Assembly (NCBI GenBank): GCA_002698995.1
Contig: PAAX01000036.1
Location: 1-64,000, forward strand
Reading direction: 5' to 3'
DNA from: Ignavibacteriota bacterium
GTDB lineage: Bacteria; Bacteroidota; Ignavibacteria; Ignavibacteriales; Melioribacteraceae
DNA length: 64,000 nt
How positions within the stretch are numbered: position 1 is the first letter of the stretch; the number at the start of each line of letters is the position of its first letter. Under the pieces are notes generated by a model. The model was given only the letters and a program-made list of their open reading frames with translations, did not search any database and was not told the origin of the DNA. Below, piece after piece: positions 35,435 to 43,939 of the stretch. The position numbers were made by a program, and so were the translations under genes.

Positions 35435-36289
35435 ATGAAACAACTAATTGGTGCGCATACTTCAATTTCCGGCGGGGTAAATAAAAGTGTTGATCTTGCT
35501 GAAAAACTTGGATTTACCGCAATGCAGATTTTTTCTAAGAATAATAATCAATGGAATGCAAAACCGTTGGACGAAAAAGAGATAAATCTTTTCAAAGATA
35601 AATTGAAGAAATCACCAATTGAATTTGTTGTAGTACATGATTCATATCTAATTAATTTATGCGCAGCAAAGGAAGAACTCCTTGAGAAATCAAGAAAAGC
35701 ATTTATTGATGAATTAATAAGATGCGAACAATTGGGAATTCCTCATTTGAATTTTCATCCCGGTGCGCATACTGGACAAGGTGAAGAGAAAGGAATTGAG
35801 TTAATTGCTGAATCAATAAATATAGCACATGATAAAACTCCCGACTTTAAAGTTAAGAGTATGCTTGAGCTTACTGCCGGACAAGGGACAAATCTTGGTC
35901 ACACATTTGAACAGATAAAATCAATAATTGATAAAGTTGATGACAAAAAAAGATTAAGTGTATGCATAGATACTGCACATATTTTTGCAGCCGGTTATGA
36001 TATTAAAAACAAAGAGACTTATGAAAAAGTAATTTCTGATTTTGATGATATTATCGGATTGGAATATTTACAGTGCTTTCATATGAATGACAGCAAAAAA
36101 GAATTAGGAAGCAGAGTTGACAGACATGATCATATCGGCAAAGGTTTTATTGGTCTTGAAGGATTTACAAACATAATGAATGATAAAAGGTTGGAACATA
36201 TCCCAAAAATATTGGAAACCCCAAAAGGGAAAGAACAATTGGAAGATATTGAAAATATGAATCTTCTTAAAAGTTTGGTGAAATTATAA
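35435..36289 (+). CDS. nfo: Endonuclease IV (AP endonuclease)
   Basis: This 284-residue TIM-barrel enzyme cuts the backbone 5' of abasic sites and repairs blocked 3' ends in base excision repair. Typical segments are IGAHTSISGGV at the start, HPGAHTG, SMLELTAGQGTNLG, CIDTAHIFAAGYD and HMNDSKKELGSRVDRHDHIGKG, which hold the His, Glu and Asp ligands of the trinuclear zinc site. AAGGGA precedes the start. The 3' end overlaps the AsnB-like gene by six bases, tail to tail. Confidence 0.97.
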   Translation: MKQLIGAHTSISGGVNKSVDLAEKLGFTAMQIFSKNNNQWNAKPLDEKEINLFKDKLKKSPIEFVVVHDSYLINLCAAKEELLEKSRKAFIDELIRCEQLGIPHLNFHPGAHTGQGEEKGIELIAESINIAHDKTPDFKVKSMLELTAGQGTNLGHTFEQIKSIIDKVDDKKRLSVCIDTAHIFAAGYDIKNKETYEKVISDFDDIIGLEYLQCFHMNDSKKELGSRVDRHDHIGKGFIGLEGFTNIMNDKRLEHIPKILETPKGKEQLEDIENMNLLKSLVKL

Positions 36290-37882
36290 ATTCATCTCTT
36301 TTCTAAAAATTTCAAAAGAAAGAAACCAGTCAATTTCTGAATAGGAACTAATATCATTTTCTTTAAATCTTCTTATTAGAGAATTTATCTTATTTTTATC
36401 ATAAAACGCAACATTGGTTAATTTACCATACTCCAATAAATCCAATATCAATTCTTTATCCTCAAACAATGCTGTTGAAATATCCTTTCTTTTACTTTTT
36501 TTGAACTTGCCAAGAATCTTTAATAAGACAGCAGTTTGATAAGATGATAAAGAAAATGGAATTTTATAATCTTTACGAGCAAGTTTATATAATTTTAGTT
36601 TTTCAACTTGAGAAATAATTTCTCTAAAAAACTTTCCATTTATTTTCAAATCTAACGGCATCGAAAAAAGATATTCCAATAAAGAAGTTTGAATAAATGG
36701 CATAAATGCAGACAAAAACTGATCTAATCTTTTTTGCTCATAACCAAAAAAATTAGGAAGTCTTGTCTTAATAGCAAGTAAATCCAGCCAATTCTGTAAC
36801 TCAATATCTTTAATTGATGGCATTTCATTTTTGATTTCTACTAAATCATTAAAACATCCTTCCATCATCAAATTATTTACTTCATGATTAAAAATGTCCG
36901 CTCTTTTAAACCGAAACTCATTTATCATTTTATTAGGATGAAAATCTAATAATATATTTCTTGGAAGAAATTTTAGTTTTTTAAAATATTCTGCTCGCCA
37001 AATTTCTCCAAAACCTCCATCAACAATTGTAATATTCTTTTCGATTAAGTCTTTGTAATTATTTAAATGAATTGCTGTAGAAACAGGATTTGTGATTTGA
37101 TCAGTGATAACGAAATTTTGAAGATTATTTAATAAGGTATCTTTCCAATAATTGTCATTGAAATAGTAGTGTTCTAATTTAAAGTCTTTTGCAATTTGTT
37201 CCGCTATCTCAACATCAGTAGAATCAGAAACACCAAAGGTATGAGTTTCAAATGTAAAATTATTCTTCAATAATGCCGAAAGCATTACTCTTGAATCTAG
37301 CCCACCAGATAGGCTTAAAGCTATTTTATTTTCTATCGAACTGAGGTTTTGAATCATTGTAAAATAAAACTCATCTTTAGAAAACTTCTTTTTTGAAAAA
37401 TCGACGCTTTTAGAATTTTTTTTGACTTCTAAAGATTTTAGATCTATTTCATACTTTGAGGAAATTAGTCTTTCTACATTTTTAAAAATCGATTTTCTAT
37501 TGAATTGATGAGTAAAAAGCCATTTGCTGCCGAAATTAAAGAAATCAATTTCAAGTGAAATAAAATATTTAAGCCAATCGAGTCTAGTAGATATGATTAT
37601 TTGATTCTTATTTCTATAAAGAAATGCATCTCGCAAGCCAAGTGCATCAAGGTCAATCAATATTTTTTCAATATCAAACTTGATTCTGATATAATGTCCA
37701 TTTGGAACTTGATCAATATAATTTGGATATCCGCTTATCCAGTAATATTCGGTAGGAATTTTGAGAATATTTTGTTTATCAGAATATACTCTATAATATT
37801 TCGTATCACTGATTAAACTTAGTTTATTACAAATTTCTCCTTTACTTTGTGAAATATGGATTAGTAAATCGCGAACCACCAT
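36284..37882 (-). CDS. Asparagine synthetase-like amidotransferase domain protein
   Basis: This 532-residue protein has an AsnB-type synthetase domain with the pyrophosphate loop SGGLDS at 192-197. The N-terminal 150 residues look like a degenerate class II glutaminase fold: there is no Cys at position 2, so glutamine hydrolysis is not expected. Proteins of this kind occur in surface-polysaccharide or peptide-modification loci. Here the neighbours are nfo and a cell-wall amidase-like gene, which do not settle the function. The next gene upstream ends eight bases away, so it may share that transcript. Confidence 0.7.
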   Translation of the reverse strand: MVVRDLLIHISQSKGEICNKLSLISDTKYYRVYSDKQNILKIPTEYYWISGYPNYIDQVPNGHYIRIKFDIEKILIDLDALGLRDAFLYRNKNQIIISTRLDWLKYFISLEIDFFNFGSKWLFTHQFNRKSIFKNVERLISSKYEIDLKSLEVKKNSKSVDFSKKKFSKDEFYFTMIQNLSSIENKIALSLSGGLDSRVMLSALLKNNFTFETHTFGVSDSTDVEIAEQIAKDFKLEHYYFNDNYWKDTLLNNLQNFVITDQITNPVSTAIHLNNYKDLIEKNITIVDGGFGEIWRAEYFKKLKFLPRNILLDFHPNKMINEFRFKRADIFNHEVNNLMMEGCFNDLVEIKNEMPSIKDIELQNWLDLLAIKTRLPNFFGYEQKRLDQFLSAFMPFIQTSLLEYLFSMPLDLKINGKFFREIISQVEKLKLYKLARKDYKIPFSLSSYQTAVLLKILGKFKKSKRKDISTALFEDKELILDLLEYGKLTNVAFYDKNKINSLIRRFKENDISSYSEIDWFLSFEIFRKEMNL

Positions 37883-37889
37883 ATAACTC

Positions 37890-38741
37890 TTACGGCTCTA
37901 AAACTCTTGCAACAATTAAACCGTTTTGCTTCTTTACTGCTTTCACATAGTCTGGCAAAGGTTTATCACTTATTTGAACTTTAGTGCCGACTTGAGGCGC
38001 ATGCATAACATGAATTCTTCCGTCATCCATTTTAACTGCAATACCGTTATGTGCAATATCCAACCCTTTAATGCTTGTAGTAAACATTAAGAGATCCCCT
38101 TCTTGAATTTTATCTTCTATACTTTCAATCTCATCTTGAGGGATATAAAAATATTCTCGAGCAGAAATTTCCTTTTCTGTTTCGGCTATTGCTTTTACAA
38201 ACTCACCATTATCCTTTAAGAACTTATAGCTTTCAGGATGAGTGCTCATAAAGTTTACATTATTTTCAAAAACCTCTCCGCCGATTTCCTTTGTTATATC
38301 TTTAATGAAACCGCGTTTGGCGACATCATAAAGCCAATCGGATGCGTAATGAAGTCTGGTTGGATAATCTCCCATTACTCCATTTCTATATCTTAAAGAC
38401 TCAATTTCTTTAGTGTAATTTTCGAATGAAGTATCACTAGATTTTATGCATCTTGCTAAAGCTATTAAAGATTCCATGTAAGTATAGCAATCTAAACCGG
38501 TAAGATTAATAATCAACTCTTCCTTTTCCCCTTTTTCAAGAGTATGAGCTTCGTAATCTGTTCCTAAAAAACTTTTTCCTAATTCAACAATCACTTCGTT
38601 TATTGGTTTTTCTGCTAATGATTTACTTACTGCCAATTCAAATTTTTGATTACAAACTTCAACATCCTTCTGTGTATAAACAGCTTGTGCAGAAAGGTTA
38701 ATAATAAAAATAAGTGCAAATAATAAAGTTAACTTTTTCAA
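37890..38741 (-). CDS. Secreted DUF1460 amidase-like protein
   Basis: This 283-residue protein has a signal peptide (about 1-20, ending LSAQA) and matches the DUF1460 family of NlpC/P60-like N-acetylmuramoyl-L-alanine amidases. The likely nucleophile is Cys85 in TGLDCYTYMESL and the His is His231 in IAHNGIAV. Cleavage of peptidoglycan fragments in the periplasm is the expected role. The start codon is TTG overlapping the dnaB stop (TTGA), with GGAG ten bases upstream. It ends the dense block that begins at yicC or further upstream. Confidence 0.88.
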   Translation of the reverse strand: MKKLTLLFALIFIINLSAQAVYTQKDVEVCNQKFELAVSKSLAEKPINEVIVELGKSFLGTDYEAHTLEKGEKEELIINLTGLDCYTYMESLIALARCIKSSDTSFENYTKEIESLRYRNGVMGDYPTRLHYASDWLYDVAKRGFIKDITKEIGGEVFENNVNFMSTHPESYKFLKDNGEFVKAIAETEKEISAREYFYIPQDEIESIEDKIQEGDLLMFTTSIKGLDIAHNGIAVKMDDGRIHVMHAPQVGTKVQISDKPLPDYVKAVKKQNGLIVARVLEP

Positions 38742-40171
38742 AACGGCTGTTCTCCTTCTTCAATTTGTCTTACTTCACCTTGAGGAATTTCTCTAAATCC
38801 GTGATCAAGATTTTCAAATCTTGCATACTCTTTTACAAACTTCAGTTTTACATCTCCAACCGGACCGTTTCTTTGCTTAGAAATAATTACTTCGGCAATA
38901 CCTTCTGTTGAGTTGCCATCTCTAAATTGGGTAATTCCATAAACTTCCGGTCGGTATAAGAACAACACAACGTCAGCATCCTGCTCAATAGATCCGGATT
39001 CTCTCAAATGCGAAAGCATCGGTCTTTTATCTCCGGTAGATTCAACAGAACGGTTCAACTGTGCCAGAGAAATAACTGGTACATTTAATTCTTTTGCCAA
39101 TCCTTTTAATGATCGTGATATTGTGGATATTTCTCTTTCTCTGCTGTCCATTCTAACATGCGAACTCATTAACTGCATGTAATCTATCACAATCATTTCA
39201 ATTCCTTTTTCAGCTTTAAGTCTTCTAGCTTTAGCACGAAGTTCAAGAATTGTTAATCCGGGAGTATCATCAATGTAAATAGGCGCAGAACTTAATTTAT
39301 GAACTGTTCTACTAATCTTTGCTCCTTCCTCAGCTCTAAATTTTCCTGTACGAAGTTTATGAGCATCAATTCTTGCTTCGGCAGAAATTAATCTTGTTGC
39401 AAGCTGAATTGCAGACATTTCAAGACTGAATATTGCAATCGGAGTTTTATTTTCTACCGCGGCATTTCTGCATGCAGAAAGAGCAAAAGCAGTTTTTCCC
39501 ATTGAGGGACGAGCAGCAATAATTATTAAATCCGATTTTTGGAAACCTCCAAGCATTTCATCCAAATCAATAAATTCTGTTTTAACGGAAACGTTGGTTT
39601 TCTTTCTTGAGTGAATTGCCTCAATCAATTCAACTGCTTCTCTAACCGCTCTATCAAGAGGTTTAATTGATTCCTTAGTTCCCTCTTGGGATATCTGAAA
39701 TATTTTTGATTCAGCTGCATCAAGAATATCAAATACATCATCATTTGCTTGATAAGCTGAATCTGCAATTTCCATAGATGTTGTGATTAACTGACGAAGA
39801 ATCCATTTTTCTAGTATTAATCTTGCGTGGTAATCAACATTAGCCGCAGATGAAATATCATTTGCAATTCTAGTTATAAAAGTCACTCCGCCAATATCAT
39901 CTAGTTTGTTTTCTTTACGGAGTTCTTCAAATAAAGAGACCGAATCAATTGGTTCGCTGGCTTCATAAAGGTTCTGCATTGCTTGATAAATTATACGGTG
40001 TTTCTTTTCGTAAAAATGTTCCGGTTTAAGAACTTCAATTACTTTTGAAACCGCATTCTGATCCAGCATCATTGCCCCTAAAACCTTAACTTCAACTTCA
40101 GGAGATGACGGTGGTTTCTTCAGAGCATTTTCCAAACTTGTTATATTTGTCTTTAAATCTCGTTCACTCAT
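38738..40171 (-). CDS. dnaB: Replicative DNA helicase
   Basis: This 477-residue hexameric helicase unwinds DNA at the replication fork. The N-terminal primase-binding domain covers about 20-125 and the RecA-like motor about 195-460, with Walker A ARPSMGKT at 220-227, Walker B MIVIDYMQLM and the arginine-containing SKQRNGP near the end. No intein interrupts it. Its start codon overlaps the stop of the glycosylase gene by one base (TAATG). Confidence 0.97.
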   Translation of the reverse strand: MSERDLKTNITSLENALKKPPSSPEVEVKVLGAMMLDQNAVSKVIEVLKPEHFYEKKHRIIYQAMQNLYEASEPIDSVSLFEELRKENKLDDIGGVTFITRIANDISSAANVDYHARLILEKWILRQLITTSMEIADSAYQANDDVFDILDAAESKIFQISQEGTKESIKPLDRAVREAVELIEAIHSRKKTNVSVKTEFIDLDEMLGGFQKSDLIIIAARPSMGKTAFALSACRNAAVENKTPIAIFSLEMSAIQLATRLISAEARIDAHKLRTGKFRAEEGAKISRTVHKLSSAPIYIDDTPGLTILELRAKARRLKAEKGIEMIVIDYMQLMSSHVRMDSREREISTISRSLKGLAKELNVPVISLAQLNRSVESTGDKRPMLSHLRESGSIEQDADVVLFLYRPEVYGITQFRDGNSTEGIAEVIISKQRNGPVGDVKLKFVKEYARFENLDHGFREIPQGEVRQIEEGEQPF

Positions 40172-40917
40172 TATTTTAATTCATCATATAATTTTCTAAA
40201 CTTTTGAACATCTTCCCAGCATCCTCTTTTCCAATTTGGATTTCTTAATAAAGCTGCAGGATGATATGTTACCATTGTTTTTACATCATTTATTTGAAAA
40301 ACCTCGCCGCGCATTTGTGTAAGTGCCAATTTATTTTTAAGAAGAGAATTTGCTGCAACTTTCCCTAAACATAAAATAACTTTTGGATTAACTAATTCAA
40401 TCTGTTTATATAAATGAGGCAGACATTTATCTTCCTCTTCAGGCAAAGGATTTCTGTTATTCGGAGGTCTGCATTTAAGAACATTTGCAATATAGACTTC
40501 ATCTCTTGAGAAATTTATCGCCTTTAGAATATCGGTTAGAAGTTTCCCGGCTCTTCCGACAAAAGGAAGACCTTCCTTATCCTCTTGTTCTCCCGGAGCT
40601 TCACCAATCAGCATAACATCTGCATTCGGGTTTCCGCTTCCAAATACAAAGTTAGTTCTTGTTTTACCAAGCAAACATTTTTCACAAGTGTGAATAAGAT
40701 CGTAAAGTTCGTTAAGTGATTCTGCTTTTTGAAAATTTTCCATGAATAAGTTACTTGTCTGAGGAATTTCTGTCTTTGTAATTTCTTCCTCATTGAAAAA
40801 ATTTATTGATTCAGATTTAGTATAAGGAATTTCAATAGTTTCTAATATAAAATCCCCAAAGATCTTTTGCTGATCTTTTAAAGCCTCCAAAATCTGTTTT
40901 TTTAATTCTGAATTCAA
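40171..40917 (-). CDS. Family-4 uracil-DNA glycosylase (iron-sulfur)
   Basis: This 248-residue protein removes uracil from DNA. The four cysteines that bind the 4Fe-4S cluster are Cys78, Cys81, Cys149 and Cys165; the active-site motif is GEAPGEQEDKEGLPFVGRAG and the HPAALLRN motif is near the C terminus. An N-terminal extension of about 65 residues precedes the domain. The start codon is TTG at 40917, one base after the coaBC stop; no strong ribosome binding site is seen, so coupling to coaBC is likely. Confidence 0.93.
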   Translation of the reverse strand: MNSELKKQILEALKDQQKIFGDFILETIEIPYTKSESINFFNEEEITKTEIPQTSNLFMENFQKAESLNELYDLIHTCEKCLLGKTRTNFVFGSGNPNADVMLIGEAPGEQEDKEGLPFVGRAGKLLTDILKAINFSRDEVYIANVLKCRPPNNRNPLPEEEDKCLPHLYKQIELVNPKVILCLGKVAANSLLKNKLALTQMRGEVFQINDVKTMVTYHPAALLRNPNWKRGCWEDVQKFRKLYDELK

Positions 40918-40918
40918 T

Positions 40919-42124
40919 TTATAGATTTTTATTTATTTGATTTAGAATTTGATTCGCTGTTTCAAACTTAGTTAAAAGAGGTAAATCTGTTACATCTAAT
41001 CTTTTATTTATTATGGTAATTTTGTTAGTATCTATTTCAAACCCGGAACCGGCTTCTCTCAATGAATTGAGTACAATCATGTCTAATCCTTTTTGAGTAA
41101 GTTTTTTCTTGGCATGCTCAATTTCATTGTCTGTCTCTAATGCAAATCCTACAATAAACTTATTTTCTTTTTTTACTGCAGATAAAATATCAACTGTTTT
41201 GGTCAATTCTATATTTTGGAAATTATCTTCTTTTTTAATTTTTGTTGATTTTTTTTTCGCCGGAGTATAATCAGCAACAGCAGCAGACATAATCAGAATT
41301 TCATTTTCTTCAAGTTCTTGTTGAACTGCTTTATACATCTCATCAGCTGATTTTACATTTACCTTTTTTATTTCGGGATATATTTTTTCTGAAGAAGGAC
41401 CGCTGATTAAAGTAACATCTGCTCCTCTTAAAAATGCTGATTTAGCAATTTGATATCCCATTTTTCCTGAAGAGCGGTTTGTTATAAATCTTACCGGATC
41501 AATATCCTCTTGAGTTGGACCGGCAGTAACAAGTATTTTTCTTCCGGTTAAATCTTTTTTATATCCTTTTAGAACAATTTCAGCAGCATCCAAAATTTTA
41601 CTTAAATCTGCTAATCTTCCCTTTCCGGTTAATCCGCTAGCTAAAAAACCTTCTTCTGCTTCAACAACAAAATATCCTAAATCAGTAAGCGTTTTAATAT
41701 TTTTTTGTGTAATTGGATTTTGATACATATCCATATCAGCAGCGGGAGCAATGATAAGAGGACATCTTAACGCAGTAACTAAAGTAGTAAGGGCATTATC
41801 TGCAAAACCATTTACAATTTTTGCCACAGTATTGATAGTAGCCGGAGCAATAATCATAAGATCAGCCCAAGTTGCAACATCTATGTGCCAAGTATTAGAA
41901 TAGCTGCTGTTGCTATCAGGAAAAGTATTTACAATAATATCGTTTTGCGAAAGTGTAGAAAGAGTAAGAGGAGTAATAAAATTAAGAGCAGAAGGAGTTA
42001 CGGCAACTTTAACTTCTGCTCCATTTGAAACTAAATCACGTATTAAGAACGCAGTTTTGTAAGCGGCAATTCCACCGGTTATTCCAACAATAATTTTTTT
42101 GCCATTGAAAACTGAGGGAATCAT
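40919..42124 (-). CDS. coaBC: Bifunctional phosphopantothenoylcysteine synthetase/decarboxylase
   Basis: This 401-residue enzyme carries out two steps of coenzyme A synthesis. The N-terminal FMN-dependent decarboxylase (CoaC, about 1-185) has GGIAAYK, HIDVATWADLMIIAPATINT and FADNAL. The C-terminal synthetase (CoaB, about 195-401) starts with ILVTAGPTQEDIDPVRFITN and has the KIKK motif after AAVADYTP. The start overlaps the rpoZ stop (ATGA). CoA supply fits the CoA-ester metabolism seen in the window but the gene order rpoZ-coaBC is general. Confidence 0.96.
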   Translation of the reverse strand: MIPSVFNGKKIIVGITGGIAAYKTAFLIRDLVSNGAEVKVAVTPSALNFITPLTLSTLSQNDIIVNTFPDSNSSYSNTWHIDVATWADLMIIAPATINTVAKIVNGFADNALTTLVTALRCPLIIAPAADMDMYQNPITQKNIKTLTDLGYFVVEAEEGFLASGLTGKGRLADLSKILDAAEIVLKGYKKDLTGRKILVTAGPTQEDIDPVRFITNRSSGKMGYQIAKSAFLRGADVTLISGPSSEKIYPEIKKVNVKSADEMYKAVQQELEENEILIMSAAVADYTPAKKKSTKIKKEDNFQNIELTKTVDILSAVKKENKFIVGFALETDNEIEHAKKKLTQKGLDMIVLNSLREAGSGFEIDTNKITIINKRLDVTDLPLLTKFETANQILNQINKNL

Positions 42125-42420
42125 TTTTCATTTTCGTCTTTATACTTGTAATTAATATCACCGTTAATAAAGCCATTAAGTCCTTGCAAATGCGGCTTAG
42201 ATCTTTTTTCAAATTCCAAAGATATTTTAAGCTGGTCAGGATTAGCTTGATCTTCAAAATCATCTTCAATTCCCGGAGCCATAGCACTTAATCTTTCATT
42301 AAACTCGAGTCTGTTTTGATCATTAATTGCTCTTGCTTTTGCAGCAGAAACAATAACAGCCTCATAAATATTGGAACCTCTATCTTCGATCTTTTTAAGA
42401 TCAACAGGATTTATTTCCAT
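42121..42420 (-). CDS. rpoZ: RNA polymerase omega subunit
   Basis: This 99-residue protein stabilises the beta' subunit of RNA polymerase. The conserved part is SNIYEAVIVSAAKARAINDQ at about 16-35. Its form, with a C-terminal acidic and basic tail, is that of the Bacteroidetes/Chlorobi group. It sits one base after gmk and overlaps coaBC by four bases, the usual gmk-rpoZ-coaBC order. Confidence 0.93.
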   Translation of the reverse strand: MEINPVDLKKIEDRGSNIYEAVIVSAAKARAINDQNRLEFNERLSAMAPGIEDDFEDQANPDQLKISLEFEKRSKPHLQGLNGFINGDINYKYKDENEK

Positions 42421-42421
42421 T

Positions 42422-42997
42422 TTATACCTCCTGATTTATTTCTTTTTCTATTATTTCATAAACTTTGTTAACAGCATCTTCCAGTTTATCATTAATTACA
42501 ACATAATCAAATTTGTCTTTATATGTAAATTCATATTCTGCGCGCTCAATTCTCTTTTTCAAATCCGATTCGGTTTCTGTGCTTCTATTTATTAATCTGT
42601 TTTTTAATTCTTCAAAACTTGGGGGCATAATAAAAATTAAAACGGCAGAAGGATAATTTTTCTTAATATTTACCGCGCCATTTACATCAACTTCTAAAAC
42701 AACAGATTTACCTGAATCAATTTCATCATCAACAAAGCTTTTCAAAGTACCGTAATAATAATCGTAAAATCTTTCCCATTCAATAAATTCTTGAGCATCA
42801 ATCTTTTTCTTAAATTCTTCTTCAGATATGAAGAAATAATCTTTTCCGTCAGTTTCGTTTTCTCTTCTTTTTCTGGTTGTAGCGGAAACAGAGAAATCCA
42901 ATTCCTTGTATTTACTAAGAATTGTTCTAACAATTGTTGTTTTACCCGATCCGCTTGGAGCGGAAAAGACTAATAATTTTCCTTTTTTATCTGTCAC
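42422..42997 (-). CDS. gmk: Guanylate kinase
   Basis: This 191-residue kinase phosphorylates GMP to GDP. The P-loop SGSGKTTI is near the N terminus (about 15-22), followed by the GMP-binding region SVSATTRKRRENETDGKDY. The start codon is GTG at 42997, overlapping the yicC stop by one base (TAGTG), which implies translational coupling. The length is typical for the family. Confidence 0.96.
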   Translation of the reverse strand: MTDKKGKLLVFSAPSGSGKTTIVRTILSKYKELDFSVSATTRKRRENETDGKDYFFISEEEFKKKIDAQEFIEWERFYDYYYGTLKSFVDDEIDSGKSVVLEVDVNGAVNIKKNYPSAVLIFIMPPSFEELKNRLINRSTETESDLKKRIERAEYEFTYKDKFDYVVINDKLEDAVNKVYEIIEKEINQEV

Positions 42998-43872
42998 TAT
43001 TCAATATTCTGAATTTGTTCTCTTATTTTTTCCAACTCTTCTTTAATCTGAATTCCATAATGAGAAATTTCTGTAGAAACTGATTTGCTGTTTATTGTAT
43101 TAGCTTCTCTATTCATTTCTTGAGTAATAAAGTTAAGCTTTCTTCCGGCTTCATCAGAAGTTTCAATAGTATTCAGAAAAATATCAATATGACTTTTCAA
43201 TCTAACGCATTCTTCAGTAACATCGGCTCTTTCAGCCAACAGAGCTAATTCTTGATTTAATCTATCTGTATTCTCTGCCAAATCTCTTACCAAGTTTACG
43301 GCACGTTCTTTAATTTTTTCGAAATAATTTTCTACTGATATCTTAGCATTAGATTCAATTTTATCAACACATTCTAAAATAATATTTACTCTCTGCTTTA
43401 AGTCTCTTGCTAAAGCATCCCCTTCTTTTTTGCGCATTTCCGCTAAGTCTTTTAAAGCTTCCAGAATTCCTTTTTTAACAAATTCTATTTCGCTTTCATC
43501 ATCTTCAGAATTGTCGGTGAAAATTAGATTCTGGAAATTCAAAATATGATTCAGACTAATATCATCTTTTACTTTAGCAATTTTCTTAATCTCTTTAAGG
43601 GTTTTTGATAAAGATTTTACAGCTTCTTTATCTATTTGAGGAAGTACTTCTTCAGTTCCATCTTTTTTAACGGAAACCGTTAATGATAATTTTCCCCGTT
43701 TAACATTATTCTTTATTAAATCACGAATTTCAAATTCTTGGTTATAAAGATGCTTTGGCAGCTTAATATAAACATCAAGAAATCTGCTATTTAAACTTCT
43801 TGCCTCAACTTCAACATTAAATCCATTATGGGTCACGACAGATTTTCCAAATCCGGTCATGCTGTAAATCAT
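42997..43872 (-). CDS. yicC: YicC-family endoribonuclease-like protein
   Basis: This 291-residue protein has the family's N terminus MIYSMTGFGKS and the C-terminal DUF1732 segment (AGRKLNFITQEMNREANTI). YicC of Escherichia coli is reported to be an endoribonuclease acting on RNA, including the sRNA RyhB; the same activity here is by homology. GAGGAAAGT precedes the start. It heads the yicC-gmk-rpoZ-coaBC run. Confidence 0.93.
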   Translation of the reverse strand: MIYSMTGFGKSVVTHNGFNVEVEARSLNSRFLDVYIKLPKHLYNQEFEIRDLIKNNVKRGKLSLTVSVKKDGTEEVLPQIDKEAVKSLSKTLKEIKKIAKVKDDISLNHILNFQNLIFTDNSEDDESEIEFVKKGILEALKDLAEMRKKEGDALARDLKQRVNIILECVDKIESNAKISVENYFEKIKERAVNLVRDLAENTDRLNQELALLAERADVTEECVRLKSHIDIFLNTIETSDEAGRKLNFITQEMNREANTINSKSVSTEISHYGIQIKEELEKIREQIQNIE

Positions 43873-43939
43873 ACTTTCCTCAAAAAAATGTAGCTTTAAA
43901 TTTACTTAAATAACAGGTCTTATTCCAATTAATTGTAAA

